Below are positions 15,143 through 26,693 of a DNA stretch of 64,000 nt, one piece after another. Numbering within the stretch: position 1 is the stretch's first letter; every line of letters starts with the position of its first letter. The position numbers were made by a program, and so were the translations under genes. The stretch comes from Pseudomonas lini (GTDB lineage Bacteria; Pseudomonadota; Gammaproteobacteria; Pseudomonadales; Pseudomonadaceae). The notes beneath the pieces are model-generated. The model was not told the origin of the DNA, made no database searches, and saw only the letters and a program-made list of their open reading frames with translations. The DNA lies in NCBI RefSeq assembly GCF_001042905.1, contig NZ_JYLB01000003.1:496001-560000 (forward strand), read 5' to 3'.

Positions 15143-16537
15143 ATGTCCAACCCTCAAAGCACTTCCAGCGCAACCACCCCCTCGGGACTCAAACGCGTAG
15201 TGGCCGCCGCCATGGCCGGCACCGTCGCCGAGTGGTATGAATTCTTTCTCTACGGCACCGCCTCCGCACTGGTCTTCGGCCAGTTGTTCTTCCGCCAGAC
15301 TGACAGCCCCATCGACGGCATCATCGCCGCTTTCGCCCTGTACGCCGTCGGCTTTCTCGCTCGACCGTTGGGCGGTCTGGTGTTCGGTCACTACGGTGAC
15401 AAGTTCGGCCGCAAACGCCTGCTGCAACTGAGCCTGGTGGTGGTCGGCATCACTACTTTTCTGATGGGATGCCTGCCCGGCTTCGACAGCATCGGCTATG
15501 CCGCGCCAGTGTTATTGGTGCTGCTGCGGTTGATCCAGGGCTTTGCCTTTGGCGGTGAATGGGGCGGCGCGATTCTGCTGGTGTCCGAACACTGCCCGGA
15601 CAATCGCCGAGGCTTCTGGGCCAGTTGGCCGCAAGCCGGGGTGCCGGCCGGCAACCTGGTGGCCACGGTCGCGCTGTTGCTGTTGTCGTCGAACCTGTCG
15701 GAGGAACAATTCCTCGCCTGGGGTTGGCGCGTGGCGTTCTGGTTCTCGGCGGTGGTGGTGCTGATCGGCTACTGGATTCGCACCAGCGTCGATGACGCGC
15801 CGATCTTCAAAGAAGCCCAGGCCCGTCAGGCACAGACCAAGCAGCAACAGTTGGGTGTGGTCGAAGTGCTGCGTCATCACTGGCGCGCCGTGCTGGTGGG
15901 GATTGGCGCACGCTTTGCCGAGAACATTCTCTATTACACCGTGGTCACCTTTTCGATCACCTACCTGAAACTGGTGGTGCACAAGGACACCTCGGAAATA
16001 CTGCTGCTGATGTTCGGCGCGCACTTGGTGCACTTTTTCCTGATTCCGTTGATGGGATATTTGTCGGATATCGTCGGGCGCAAACCGATCTACCTGACCG
16101 GCGCGGTGCTCACTGCGTTCTGGGGCTTTATCGGTTTCCCGATGATGGACACCGGCAATAACTGGCTGATCATGGCGGCGATCATTCTGGGCCTGGGCAT
16201 CGAGTCGATGACCTATGCGCCCTACTCGGCGCTGATGGCCGAAATGTTCCCGACCCATGTGCGCTATACCGCCCTTTCGCTGTGCTACCAAGTGGCGCCG
16301 ATCTTCGCCGGTTCCCTGGCACCGCTGATCGCCATCACTTTGCTCAACAAATATCAAAGCTCGACACCGATCGCCTGGTACCTGGTGGGTGCTGCGCTGA
16401 TCTCCATCGTCGCCGTCGGCCTGACCCGGGAAACCCGTGGCAAGTCGTTGCACCAAGTGGATGCGGAATCTGCTGCGCGTATTGCTGCGCTAGATAGCGC
16501 CGTGCCGGCCACACGCCAGGGTGATTCACTGGCCTGA
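15143..16537 (+). CDS. MHS-family MFS transporter (ProP-like)
   Basis: 464 aa with 12 predicted helices. The N-terminus '[17 protein letters not shown]' and the loop 2-3 motif '[13 protein letters not shown]' are typical of metabolite:H+ symporters (MHS; shikimate, proline/betaine, citrate). Its place between the deaminase and the semialdehyde dehydrogenase suggests uptake of hydroxyproline or a related compound, in addition to the ABC importer. The ATG at 15143 was chosen; the longer frame would run back through the repeat element. Confidence 0.8.
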   Translation: MSNPQSTSSATTPSGLKRVVAAAMAGTVAEWYEFFLYGTASALVFGQLFFRQTDSPIDGIIAAFALYAVGFLARPLGGLVFGHYGDKFGRKRLLQLSLVVVGITTFLMGCLPGFDSIGYAAPVLLVLLRLIQGFAFGGEWGGAILLVSEHCPDNRRGFWASWPQAGVPAGNLVATVALLLLSSNLSEEQFLAWGWRVAFWFSAVVVLIGYWIRTSVDDAPIFKEAQARQAQTKQQQLGVVEVLRHHWRAVLVGIGARFAENILYYTVVTFSITYLKLVVHKDTSEILLLMFGAHLVHFFLIPLMGYLSDIVGRKPIYLTGAVLTAFWGFIGFPMMDTGNNWLIMAAIILGLGIESMTYAPYSALMAEMFPTHVRYTALSLCYQVAPIFAGSLAPLIAITLLNKYQSSTPIAWYLVGAALISIVAVGLTRETRGKSLHQVDAESAARIAALDSAVPATRQGDSLA

Positions 16538-16546
16538 GCCCAATAC

Positions 16547-16641
16547 CTGTAGGAGCGAGGCTTGCCCGCGAAGGCGCCATCACATTCAACATTGATGTCG
16601 ACTGACACGCCGTCTTCGCGGGCAAGCCTCGCTCCTACAGG
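16547..16641. repeat. REP doublet (REPIN), CCTGTAGGAGCGAGGCTTGC type
   Basis: Inverted arms CCTGTAGGAGCGAGGCTTGC and complement; lies between the MFS and ALDH genes. The same subtype occurs at 18264-18357. Confidence 0.85.
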
Positions 16642-16670
16642 GGACCTACCTTTCCCGACAGGAGTTTTCC

Positions 16671-18251
16671 ATGCCCGAAATCATCGGCCACAACTACATC
16701 GGCGGTGCCCGTAGCGCCGCTGGCAGCATCACCCTGCACAGCCACGATGCCAGCACCGGCGAAGCGCTACCCTTCTCTTTCACGCAAGCCACCGCCGAGG
16801 AAGTGGACGCCGCCGCCCAGGCCGCTGCGGCTGCTTATCCGTTCTTCCGCAATCTGCCGGCAACTCGCCGTGCAGAATTTCTTGAGGCCATCGCCGCACA
16901 ACTGGATGCGTTGGATGACGAATTCGTCGCCCTTGTCACCCGCGAAACCGCCTTGCCGACCGGACGCATTCAAGGTGAGCGCAGCCGTACCAGCAACCAA
17001 ATGCGCCTGTTCGCTCAGGTGCTGCGCCGGGGCGATTTCTATGGTGCGCGCATCGACCGCGCCTTGCCCGAACGTCAGCCACTGCCACGGGTCGACCTGC
17101 GCCAATACCGGATCGGCGTTGGTCCGGTGGCGGTGTTCGGCGCCAGTAATTTCCCGCTGGCCTTTTCCACCGCCGGTGGTGACACCGCTGCTGCTCTGGC
17201 CGCCGGTTGCCCGGTGGTGTTCAAGGCCCACAGCGGACACATGGCGACCGCCGAACGCGTGGCCAATGCAATCATCCGCGCCGCCGAACAAACCGACATG
17301 CCCAAAGGTGTGTTCAACATGATCTACGGCGCGGGCGTCGGTGAAGCGCTGGTCAAGCATCCGGCGATCCAGGCCGTCGGTTTCACCGGCTCGCTAAAGG
17401 GCGGTCGCGCGCTCTGTGACATGGCCGCCGCACGGCCACAACCGATCCCGGTGTTCGCTGAAATGAGCAGCATCAACCCGGTGCTGGTTTTGCCCGAAGC
17501 CTTGCAAATACGCGGCGAGAAAATCGCCGGTGAACTGGTGGCGTCGGTGGTCCAGGGTTGCGGTCAGTTCTGTACCAATCCGGGTTTGGTGATCGGTATG
17601 CGCTCACCTCACTTCAGCGCTTTCACCGCGCGGCTCAGTACGTTGATGGCCGAACAACCGGCGCAAACCATGCTCAACGCCGGCACCCTTGGCAGCTACG
17701 AAAAAGGTGTGCAGGCCCTGCTCGACCATCCGGGAATAATCCGCCTGGCGGGCCAGGATCAGCACGGCAATCAGGCGCGGCCGCAACTGTTCAAGGCCGA
17801 CGTCAGTCTGCTGCTCAAGGGTGATCCGCTGTTGCAGGAGGAAGTGTTCGGCCCGACCACCCTCGTCGTCGAAGTAGCCGACAAGGCCGAGTTGCGACAA
17901 GCGCTGAACAGTTTGCACGGTCAACTCACCGCCACGTTGATTGGCGAAACGCAGGACCTGAAGGAACACGCCGATCTGCTGGTGCAGCTGGAACAAAAGG
18001 TCGGTCGGGTGCTGTTCAACGGCTATCCCACCGGCGTCGAAGTTTGCGATGCCATGGTGCATGGCGGGCCCTACCCGGCGACCTCCGACGCCCGTGGCAC
18101 GTCGGTCGGCAGCCTGGCCATCGAGCGCTTCCTGCGCCCGGTGTGCTACCAGAACTGCCCGGACGCCCTGTTGCCCGACGCCCTGAAAAACGCCAACCCC
18201 TTGGGCATTGCGCGACTGGTTGATGGCAATATCCACCGCGAACCGGTTTAA
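16671..18251 (+). CDS. lhpG: alpha-ketoglutaric semialdehyde dehydrogenase (2,5-dioxovalerate dehydrogenase)
   Basis: 526 aa, the length of the KGSADH/long ALDH group. General base Glu264 ('FAEMSS') and catalytic Cys301 ('GCGQFCTNPG') are present, as is 'FGASNFPLAFSTAGGD' for NADP binding. It oxidises 2-oxoglutarate semialdehyde to 2-oxoglutarate, the last step of trans-4-hydroxyproline breakdown. SD AGGAG precedes ATG by 7 nt. REP doublets lie on both sides. Confidence 0.9.
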   Translation: MPEIIGHNYIGGARSAAGSITLHSHDASTGEALPFSFTQATAEEVDAAAQAAAAAYPFFRNLPATRRAEFLEAIAAQLDALDDEFVALVTRETALPTGRIQGERSRTSNQMRLFAQVLRRGDFYGARIDRALPERQPLPRVDLRQYRIGVGPVAVFGASNFPLAFSTAGGDTAAALAAGCPVVFKAHSGHMATAERVANAIIRAAEQTDMPKGVFNMIYGAGVGEALVKHPAIQAVGFTGSLKGGRALCDMAAARPQPIPVFAEMSSINPVLVLPEALQIRGEKIAGELVASVVQGCGQFCTNPGLVIGMRSPHFSAFTARLSTLMAEQPAQTMLNAGTLGSYEKGVQALLDHPGIIRLAGQDQHGNQARPQLFKADVSLLLKGDPLLQEEVFGPTTLVVEVADKAELRQALNSLHGQLTATLIGETQDLKEHADLLVQLEQKVGRVLFNGYPTGVEVCDAMVHGGPYPATSDARGTSVGSLAIERFLRPVCYQNCPDALLPDALKNANPLGIARLVDGNIHREPV

Positions 18252-18263
18252 CAAACACGACCT

Positions 18264-18357
18264 CCTGTAGGAGCGAGGCTTGCCCGCGAAGAATGCACCG
18301 CGATTTTTCAGGTATTACGCGTCATCGTTCTTCGCGGGCAAGCCTCGCTCCTACAGG
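18264..18357. repeat. REP doublet between convergent genes
   Basis: Inverted arms CCTGTAGGAGCGAGGCTTGC and complement in the gap between the convergent ALDH and reductase genes; may also help stop transcription from both sides. Confidence 0.85.
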
Positions 18358-18370
18358 ATTTTCATCGCAT

Positions 18371-19378
18371 TCAAGCCAGCAGTGCTTTCAGGTCGTTGTA
18401 CAGCGCCTCGGGAATCTGCACCCCCTCCACCATACTGCGTGCCCGCGCCGCATAACGCCGTTGCGACGGCAAGCGTGCGCCCTGCCCTTCAATGCCCTGG
18501 AACAACACTTCGGCCCGAGACAAATGTTCCTCAGTGGCCGCCCCCAGAAAACGTCGCGGATCCAGCGCGATGATCAACTCGCCATGGTACGGCGACGACT
18601 TGCTGCCCTCGTCATAGGCCAGCGATTCGGCACTGGTCAAATCACCGATCAAAGGCCCGGCGATCAACTCCACCATTGCCGCCAGCGCCGAGCCCTTATG
18701 CCCGCCGAACGTCAGCATCGCGCCGCTGTCGAGCACCACATTGGCATCGGTGCTCGGCCGGCCCTCAGCGTCCACGCCCCAACCCTCGGGAATCGCCTTG
18801 CCGGCACGCCGATGCAACTCGATATCGCCACGGGCAATCGCACTGGTGGCGAAGTCGAACACAAACGGATCCTGCCCCGCACGCGGCCAGCCAAAGGCAA
18901 TAGGATTGGTGCCGAACACCGGCACACGTCCCCCGGTCGGTGCCACCCAGGCATGGCTCGGATTACACGCCAGCGCCACCAAACCAACGGCGGTCAACTG
19001 CTCGATCTCCACCCACAATGCCGAGAAATGCACACAGCGATTGATCGCCAACGCCGCAATCCCGTTGGCCCGGGTTTTCTCCGCCAGCAACCCAAGCCCG
19101 GCCTGAAACGCCAACTGCGAGAAACCACCCGCGGCATCCACCCGCACGATCGACGGCGCCTGGTCGATCACCTGCGGTTCGGCATCGGCCGACACCTTGC
19201 CGGCCCGCAGGGAATTCACGCAACCCAGAATCCGGTACAAACCGTGGGAGGCACAACCATCGCGCTCGCCGGCAATCACCGTCGCCGCCACCGCTTGCGC
19301 GTGGGCCAGATTAAAACCGTTGTGCAACAGGATCGATTCGGCCAGCTCGCGGGCTTCGATCAGGGTCAGTCGAATCAT
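18371..19378 (-). CDS. lhpD: Ldh-family delta1-pyrroline-2-carboxylate/piperideine-2-carboxylate reductase
   Basis: 335 aa of the malate/L-lactate dehydrogenase (Ldh_2) superfamily. The motif 'DGCASHGLYRI' (conserved His) and the NADPH-loop regions 'VPVFGTNPIAFGWPR' and 'GGHKGSALAAMVEL' are seen. In Pseudomonas, DpkA/LhpD enzymes reduce pyrroline-2-carboxylate to L-proline and piperideine-2-carboxylate to pipecolate. This would complete the cis-3-hydroxyproline route begun by aconitase X. Two in-frame ATGs are 6 nt apart; the AAGGAG directly abuts the first, so the second (19378) has the correct spacing. Confidence 0.8.
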   Translation of the reverse strand: MIRLTLIEARELAESILLHNGFNLAHAQAVAATVIAGERDGCASHGLYRILGCVNSLRAGKVSADAEPQVIDQAPSIVRVDAAGGFSQLAFQAGLGLLAEKTRANGIAALAINRCVHFSALWVEIEQLTAVGLVALACNPSHAWVAPTGGRVPVFGTNPIAFGWPRAGQDPFVFDFATSAIARGDIELHRRAGKAIPEGWGVDAEGRPSTDANVVLDSGAMLTFGGHKGSALAAMVELIAGPLIGDLTSAESLAYDEGSKSSPYHGELIIALDPRRFLGAATEEHLSRAEVLFQGIEGQGARLPSQRRYAARARSMVEGVQIPEALYNDLKALLA

Positions 19379-19495
19379 GGTCATCTCCTTGGACAGACCG
19401 GTCAGAGTGGTCTATCCGCAGAGATGTGGCTTGATGGGTTTGGGCGCGAGGGATGACGAAATTGGCACAGGGTTGGCGAGAGCACGCCGCGCCTT

Positions 19496-21139
19496 TCAGC
19501 TCAATCCGCTTTCCCGAATCAGCTTCTTATTTATCTTCCCCACACTGGTTTTAGGAATCTGGGCGACGAACTTGAACTGCTTGGGGATCGCCCATTTGTT
19601 GATGCGGCCACGCTCGACAAACCCTTGCAGGTGCGCCTCCAGGATCTTGCTGTCGAGATACTGCCCCGGTTCGCACACCACCAGCGCCATCGGCCGTTCG
19701 CCCCATTGCTCATCGGCAATGCCCACGACCGCGACCGACATCACCGCAGCGTGTTCGCTGATCAGGCTTTCCAGTTCCAGAGAGCTGATCCACTCCCCGC
19801 CCGTCTTGATGACATCCTTGATTCGATCTTTGATTTCCACCCCTCCCAAGGCGTCGATGGAGGCCAAGTCGCCGGTGTGCATCCAACCGTTGTGCCACAA
19901 CTCGGCACCCTTTTCGGGTTCCTTCAAATAGCCTTGGGTCAGCCAGGGTGCGCGCACCACGATCTCGCCCAGAGACTCGCCGTCATGGGCAACGTCATTG
20001 CCATTGGCATCGATGATTTTCAGGTCGACCATCGGCACCGGCGTGCCCGTCTTGATGCGAGTGGGCAACTGGGCTTGCGTGGATTGTTCGAGGTCTTCAT
20101 CACGCAGGTACGTCAGACACAGCAACGGGCAGGTTTCCGACATGCCGTAACCGCTGTGCACCTGAATACCTTTGGCACTCGCTTCGCTGGCAATGCCCAG
20201 CGTCAGTGCGCTGCCACCCAAGAGCATTTTCCAGCCATCGAAACGGGTCTGTGCCGCTTCTTCGCAGTTCAGGATCATTTGCAGAATGGTCGGCACGCAA
20301 TGGGAAAAAGTGACCTTTTCCTCACGATACAGCCTGACCAGGCTGTTGGGTTCGTAGCGGCCGGGGTACACCTGCTTGAGCCCCATCAGGGTGGCGACAT
20401 AAGGCACACCCCAGGCATGCACGTGAAACATCGGGGTGATGGGCATGTACACATCATCGGAACGCAGCAACGGCAGGCCTTGATAGACGCCCAAAGTGCC
20501 CACGGCATTCAAGGTGTGCAGGACCAATTGGCGGTGGGTGAAATACACGCCTTTAGGGTCGCCAGTGGTGCCCGTGGTGTAGAAAAGGGTCGCCACCGAG
20601 TTCTCATCGAAATCGGGAAAGTCGTACTGGTCTACGGCTCTGGACAACAGGTTTTCATATTCCCCCAGCACCGGTAACCACGTATCGATTGCTGTGTCGT
20701 CCGTGAGCTGCAGGTAACCTTTGACGGTTTCAAGCCGGCCCTGAATCTGTTCAACCAGCGGCAGGAAATCATCATGCACCAGCACCAGATCGTCCTCGGC
20801 ATGGTTCATGGTGAAGAGCACCTGATCCGGCGAAAGACGAATGTTCACGGTATGCAGCACCGCACCGATCATCGGTACCGCAAAGAAGCATTCCAGGTAG
20901 CGATGGCTGTCCCAGTCGAGCAAGGCCACGGTATCTCCGGCCTTGACGCCGGCAGCGGTCAAGGCGTTGGCCAGCTTGCGGATCCGCTGGTTGAGGGTCT
21001 GGTAGCTGTAGCGCAATTTGTCGGCGTAGACGATTTCCCGGCCCGGTTCGTAGCGCACGCCGGACAGCAATAATTGCTTGATCAGCAAGGGATAGGCATA
21101 GGCGCCATCGGCGGGCGGAATTATTTTTGTCGCCATCAT
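19496..21139 (-). CDS. fatty acid--CoA ligase (AMP-binding)
   Basis: 547 aa. AMP-binding motif 'LFYTTGTTGDPKGV' (~residue 185), 'GYGMSETCP', 'MHTGDLASID' and the C-terminal 'KTSVGKINKK' catalytic Lys are present, so it is a complete acyl-CoA synthetase of the medium/long-chain group. ATG at 21139 follows AAGGA; the frame extends further upstream but without a start signal. It is last in the minus-strand lipid cluster, 23 bp after the acyl-CoA dehydrogenase. It should activate the acid handled by the cluster. Chain length cannot be told from sequence. Confidence 0.85.
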   Translation of the reverse strand: MMATKIIPPADGAYAYPLLIKQLLLSGVRYEPGREIVYADKLRYSYQTLNQRIRKLANALTAAGVKAGDTVALLDWDSHRYLECFFAVPMIGAVLHTVNIRLSPDQVLFTMNHAEDDLVLVHDDFLPLVEQIQGRLETVKGYLQLTDDTAIDTWLPVLGEYENLLSRAVDQYDFPDFDENSVATLFYTTGTTGDPKGVYFTHRQLVLHTLNAVGTLGVYQGLPLLRSDDVYMPITPMFHVHAWGVPYVATLMGLKQVYPGRYEPNSLVRLYREEKVTFSHCVPTILQMILNCEEAAQTRFDGWKMLLGGSALTLGIASEASAKGIQVHSGYGMSETCPLLCLTYLRDEDLEQSTQAQLPTRIKTGTPVPMVDLKIIDANGNDVAHDGESLGEIVVRAPWLTQGYLKEPEKGAELWHNGWMHTGDLASIDALGGVEIKDRIKDVIKTGGEWISSLELESLISEHAAVMSVAVVGIADEQWGERPMALVVCEPGQYLDSKILEAHLQGFVERGRINKWAIPKQFKFVAQIPKTSVGKINKKLIRESGLS

Positions 21140-21162
21140 GGTTGGGTTCCTTGTCCTTTCGA

Positions 21163-22941
<1,779 letters not shown>

Positions 22942-22948
22942 CGTTGGC

Positions 22949-25468
22949 TTACTCGGAAGTGGTCAGGGCATGCGACATGCCGGGACGTTCAGTGGATTCA
23001 GTGTTTTCGGCTGACGCATCGGGAGCAGACTCAACCGCCCGTTCGCGCAGCAGGAAGTACGACAGGGCCGGGATCAGGATCAGCGCGCCGAGCATGTTCC
23101 ACAGGAACATGAAGGTCAGCAGGATGCCCATATCGGCCTGGAACTTGATGGGCGACCAGACCCAGCACACCACGCCCGCCGCGAGGGTGATGCCCACCAG
23201 CCCGACCACACGGCCGGTGAACGACACGGCGTTGCGGTAGGCCTGGGACAAAGGCAAACCCTGACGCTGGAAGTGCAATTGCACGCTGAGCAAGTACAGG
23301 GCGTAATCGACGCCGATGCCCACGCCGAGGGCGATTACCGGCAGAGTCGCGACTTTCACGCCGATGCCCATGGCCACCATCAACGCCTCGCAAAGGATCG
23401 AGGTCAGCACCAGCGGCAACAACGCAACCAACGTGGCGCGCCAGCTGCGGAAGGTGATCAGGCAGAACAGCGTCACCGCCGCATAGACGTAAAGCAGCAT
23501 GGTGCGATTGGCCTCGCGCACCACAATGTTGGTCGCCGCCTCAATTCCGGCCGACCCGGCCGCCAGCAGGAACTGGCGATCTTCGCTGTTGTTCTCCCGG
23601 GCGAATTTTTCCGCGATGCCCACCACGGCATCCAGCGTCTCGGCCTTGTGGTCCTTGAGGAAGGTGATCACCGGCATCAGCGAACAATCGGTGTTGAACA
23701 ACTCCGGGGAGTTGACCGAGGCTTGCTGCGCGGCGTAGTTCAGCACGTCCTGATTGCGCTGGATGCTGTTGAGCTTGGGGTTGCCTTCATAAGTGCCGGC
23801 GGTGATTTGGCGCACCGCGTTGACCAACGAAGCCGTGGCCTGTACGCCCGGATACTGCTGCAGCTCCCAGGCCAAACGGTCGGCGAGAACCAGCGTCTTG
23901 TAGTTCAAGCAGCCTTCCGGCGCAGTCTTGATCATCACCGCGAACAGGTCGCTGGACAGCGCGTAGTGGCTGGTGATGTAGGCGTTGTCACGGTTATAGC
24001 GAGAGTCGGCACGCAATTCCGGCGCGCCACTTTCCAGGTCGCCGATCTTCAGCTGCAAACTGACCATGAAGCCGCCGATGCCCATCAGCACCGCGACCAA
24101 TACTGCCCCCGTGGCCCATTTGCGTGTCGTGAAGCGGTCGAGCAAGTCCCACAGTTTGCCGAAGCCTTTATGCCCTTCTGCGCGCGTGTCGATTTTCAGC
24201 GCACGCTCGGCCGCCTTGGCGCCGACGCCGACATAAGACAGCGCCACTGGCATCAGCAACAGCGAGGTGAAAATCAGCACCGCCACACCGATACTGGCGG
24301 TGATCGCCAGGTCGCGGATCACCGGAATATCGATCAGCATCAGCACCGCGAACCCGACAGCGTCGGCCAGCAGCGCGGTGACGCCGGCAATGAACAGGCG
24401 GCGAAAGGTGTAGCGTGCGGCGATCAGTCTGTGGGTGCCACGGGCGATGTCTTGCATGATGCCGTTCATCTTCTGCGCCGCGTGGGACACACCGATGGCG
24501 AAGATCAGGAAAGGCACCAGCACCGAGTACGGATCGATGGCATAGCCCAGCCAGGCGACGATGCCGAGTTGCCAGACCACCGCAATCAGCGAGCAGCCGA
24601 CCACCAGCAAGGTGCTGCGCACGCAACGGGTGTAGGCGTAAATGATGATCAGCGACGTGACGACGGCCAGGCCGAAGAACATCATCACCTGGATCAGACC
24701 GTCAATCAGGTCGCCCATCAGTTTGGCGAAACCGATCACCCGGACTTTGTACTGGCCCTTGCCCTCCTCCCCGGCCTTGCGTGCCGCGCTGTCACCTGCG
24801 AATTCGATCTTGTCGCGCAACTGCTCCTCGAGCATCTGCGAAAAGGCGTGGTAGTCGATGCGCTGACCGCTGGCCGTGGCCTTGTCCAGCAGCGGCACGA
24901 TGAGCATGCTCGATTTGTAGTCGCTGGCCACCAGACTGCCGACGATGCCGGCGCGGGAAATGTTCTGGCGCAGCTGTTCTATTTCTTCCGGCTTGCCCTG
25001 GTAGGTATCGGGCATCACCGGGCCACCCTGGAAACCTTCCTCGGTGACTTCGGTCCAGCGCACCGCCGGGCTCCACAACGACTTCATCCAGGCGCGGTCG
25101 ACGCCTTCGGTGACGAACAGCTGATCGTTGACCTGTTTGAGTACGTCAAGATAAGCGGGGTCGAAGATATCGCCCTGAGTGTTCTCCACCACCACCCGTA
25201 CCGAGTTACCCAGACCGCGTAGCGACTGGCGGTTTTCCAGGAAATTCTGAATGTACGGCTGGCTCTGCGGAATCATCTTTTCGAAACTGGGGCGCAGCTC
25301 CAGGCGAGTTGCGGCCATGTAGCCCAACACCACGGTGGCCAGCGCCATCAGCAGCATGAACAGCGGGCGATAGTTGAACACCCACCGTTCCAGCCAGTTG
25401 CCGGAATGGCGGTCGAAATCCCGCAGTTCGCGGATCACCGGCATGGTTTCTTGTTTGGTATGGCCCAT
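22949..25468 (-). CDS. RND/MMPL-family transporter
   Basis: 839 aa, with the two-fold repeat of an RND permease: TM1 near residue 35, a periplasmic loop, six helices (~225-430), a second loop and a final six-helix bundle (~660-810). Helix segments 'AIGVSHAAQKMNGI' and 'ALGVGIGVDYALYLLSVQL' resemble the proton-relay helices of the MMPL/HpnN (hydrophobe exporter) group rather than AcrB. No periplasmic adaptor gene is beside it; the YCF48-like protein takes that place. A transporter of lipids or other hydrophobic compounds is likely; direction is not known. Confidence 0.8.
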   Translation of the reverse strand: MGHTKQETMPVIRELRDFDRHSGNWLERWVFNYRPLFMLLMALATVVLGYMAATRLELRPSFEKMIPQSQPYIQNFLENRQSLRGLGNSVRVVVENTQGDIFDPAYLDVLKQVNDQLFVTEGVDRAWMKSLWSPAVRWTEVTEEGFQGGPVMPDTYQGKPEEIEQLRQNISRAGIVGSLVASDYKSSMLIVPLLDKATASGQRIDYHAFSQMLEEQLRDKIEFAGDSAARKAGEEGKGQYKVRVIGFAKLMGDLIDGLIQVMMFFGLAVVTSLIIIYAYTRCVRSTLLVVGCSLIAVVWQLGIVAWLGYAIDPYSVLVPFLIFAIGVSHAAQKMNGIMQDIARGTHRLIAARYTFRRLFIAGVTALLADAVGFAVLMLIDIPVIRDLAITASIGVAVLIFTSLLLMPVALSYVGVGAKAAERALKIDTRAEGHKGFGKLWDLLDRFTTRKWATGAVLVAVLMGIGGFMVSLQLKIGDLESGAPELRADSRYNRDNAYITSHYALSSDLFAVMIKTAPEGCLNYKTLVLADRLAWELQQYPGVQATASLVNAVRQITAGTYEGNPKLNSIQRNQDVLNYAAQQASVNSPELFNTDCSLMPVITFLKDHKAETLDAVVGIAEKFARENNSEDRQFLLAAGSAGIEAATNIVVREANRTMLLYVYAAVTLFCLITFRSWRATLVALLPLVLTSILCEALMVAMGIGVKVATLPVIALGVGIGVDYALYLLSVQLHFQRQGLPLSQAYRNAVSFTGRVVGLVGITLAAGVVCWVWSPIKFQADMGILLTFMFLWNMLGALILIPALSYFLLRERAVESAPDASAENTESTERPGMSHALTTSE

Positions 25469-25499
25469 GTCTGGGTTCTCGCTCTAAGGGTTCGAGGGC

Positions 25500-26573
25500 T
25501 TATTCAACGGACAGCGTCCGTGCACCACGGCTGCCAACCACCACCAGAGCACCGTCGGCGGACTGAGTGGCGCCGGTCACCGGTGTCGGTGCCCGTTGCT
25601 GAACCAGATGCAATTGCGTACCTGCACCCTGGCTGACCAACATTTGCCCGCCCTGAGTGAACAAGCGGTAGTTGCCACGGCCATCGACGAGGCCGGCGGT
25701 GATGCTGACGCGCAGGCCACTGTCCAGCGGGGTCCAGCTGAGTCCGCCATCGGTGCTGCGCAGCACATTGCCGCGCAAGCCGTAGACGAGCGCTTCGCCG
25801 GGCTTGCCGAGCACACCGAAAAAACTGCCCTGATAGGGTGTCTGCACGGCGGCGAACCGCTGTCGGGTGTCATCCCACTTGAGCAACAGGCCTTGCTCGC
25901 CAGCGATGTACAGCGCATCGCCAGTGGAGGCGATGGCGTTGAGGTGAAAGCCCTGCGGGTTGTCGGTGCGGTCCTGGAACGGTATCCAGCTCTGGCCGCC
26001 ATCCTCGGTACGCAGGATCAGGTTGAACACCCCGACCACATAGCCGAGGCGATCGTTGGCGAACCAGACATCGAGCAACGGTTTGTCGGCGCCCTGCGCC
26101 ATCAGGCGCTCACCTTCGGCGACCAGCAGTGGCCATTGTTCGTCGCCCGGTTCTGCACTGGCCAATGCGCCGTAATGCTTGACCAGCAAGGCACCAATCT
26201 CGCGGCCGTCCAGTTGCTTGCGCCAGGTCGCGCCGGCATCACTGCTGTGCAACACCACGCCGTCACCGCCCACCGCCCAACCTTGGGTGGCGGAAGGAAA
26301 ACTCACGGCATTGAGGTCGGCACTGACCGGCACCGCTGCCTGCTGCCAGTGTTTGCCGGCATCATCGGAATACAGAATGTGGCCGCGCTGCCCGACTGCG
26401 ACCAGACGATCGCCGGCGCGGGCCATGCCGGATAACGGGCTGTTGACGGCCAAGGCGCTGACCCTGGCCGGCAGATCCAGCACGTCGACATAAGCGGACG
26501 CGTGGCTCAGGCCCTGCAACATTGCAAGCAGAACGCCGAGCGCCAGCTGCAGGTAATTTTTATACGAACACAT
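25500..26573 (-). CDS. YCF48-like beta-propeller protein, secreted
   Basis: 357 aa. Signal peptide (residues ~1-27, ending ...LSHASA). The body has repeated BNR/Sortilin-type blades: 'HILYSDDAGKHWQQA', 'VVLHSSDAGATWRKQ', 'LILRTEDGGQSWIPF', 'NVLRSTDGGLSWTPL'. Such propellers are predicted scaffolds in the periplasm. It sits 31 bp upstream of the RND gene and is probably its periplasmic partner. ATG 26573 has SD GAGGA; the longer frame lacks a signal peptide. Confidence 0.75.
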   Translation of the reverse strand: MCSYKNYLQLALGVLLAMLQGLSHASAYVDVLDLPARVSALAVNSPLSGMARAGDRLVAVGQRGHILYSDDAGKHWQQAAVPVSADLNAVSFPSATQGWAVGGDGVVLHSSDAGATWRKQLDGREIGALLVKHYGALASAEPGDEQWPLLVAEGERLMAQGADKPLLDVWFANDRLGYVVGVFNLILRTEDGGQSWIPFQDRTDNPQGFHLNAIASTGDALYIAGEQGLLLKWDDTRQRFAAVQTPYQGSFFGVLGKPGEALVYGLRGNVLRSTDGGLSWTPLDSGLRVSITAGLVDGRGNYRLFTQGGQMLVSQGAGTQLHLVQQRAPTPVTGATQSADGALVVVGSRGARTLSVE

Positions 26574-26693
26574 ACCGCGTCCTCTTCGGATAACCGCGCC
26601 GGGACACACGTCCGTGTGCCTGACGTTCAAACCAGGCGCCCGAAACGATCGGCATGTGCCGACCGTCGTGCGGTACGCTTTTTCACGGTTTGC

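Noticed and set aside
3091..18357. REP/REPIN series considered as a possible CRISPR array
   Set aside because: The units are palindromic, irregularly spaced by kilobases and lie between genes; there is no regular repeat-spacer pattern and no cas gene.
23273..25222. Long plus-strand frame antisense to the RND/MMPL gene
   Set aside because: High-GC antisense shadow; composition is Gln/His/Arg-rich, with no domain or SD, while the minus-strand frame encodes a full RND protein.
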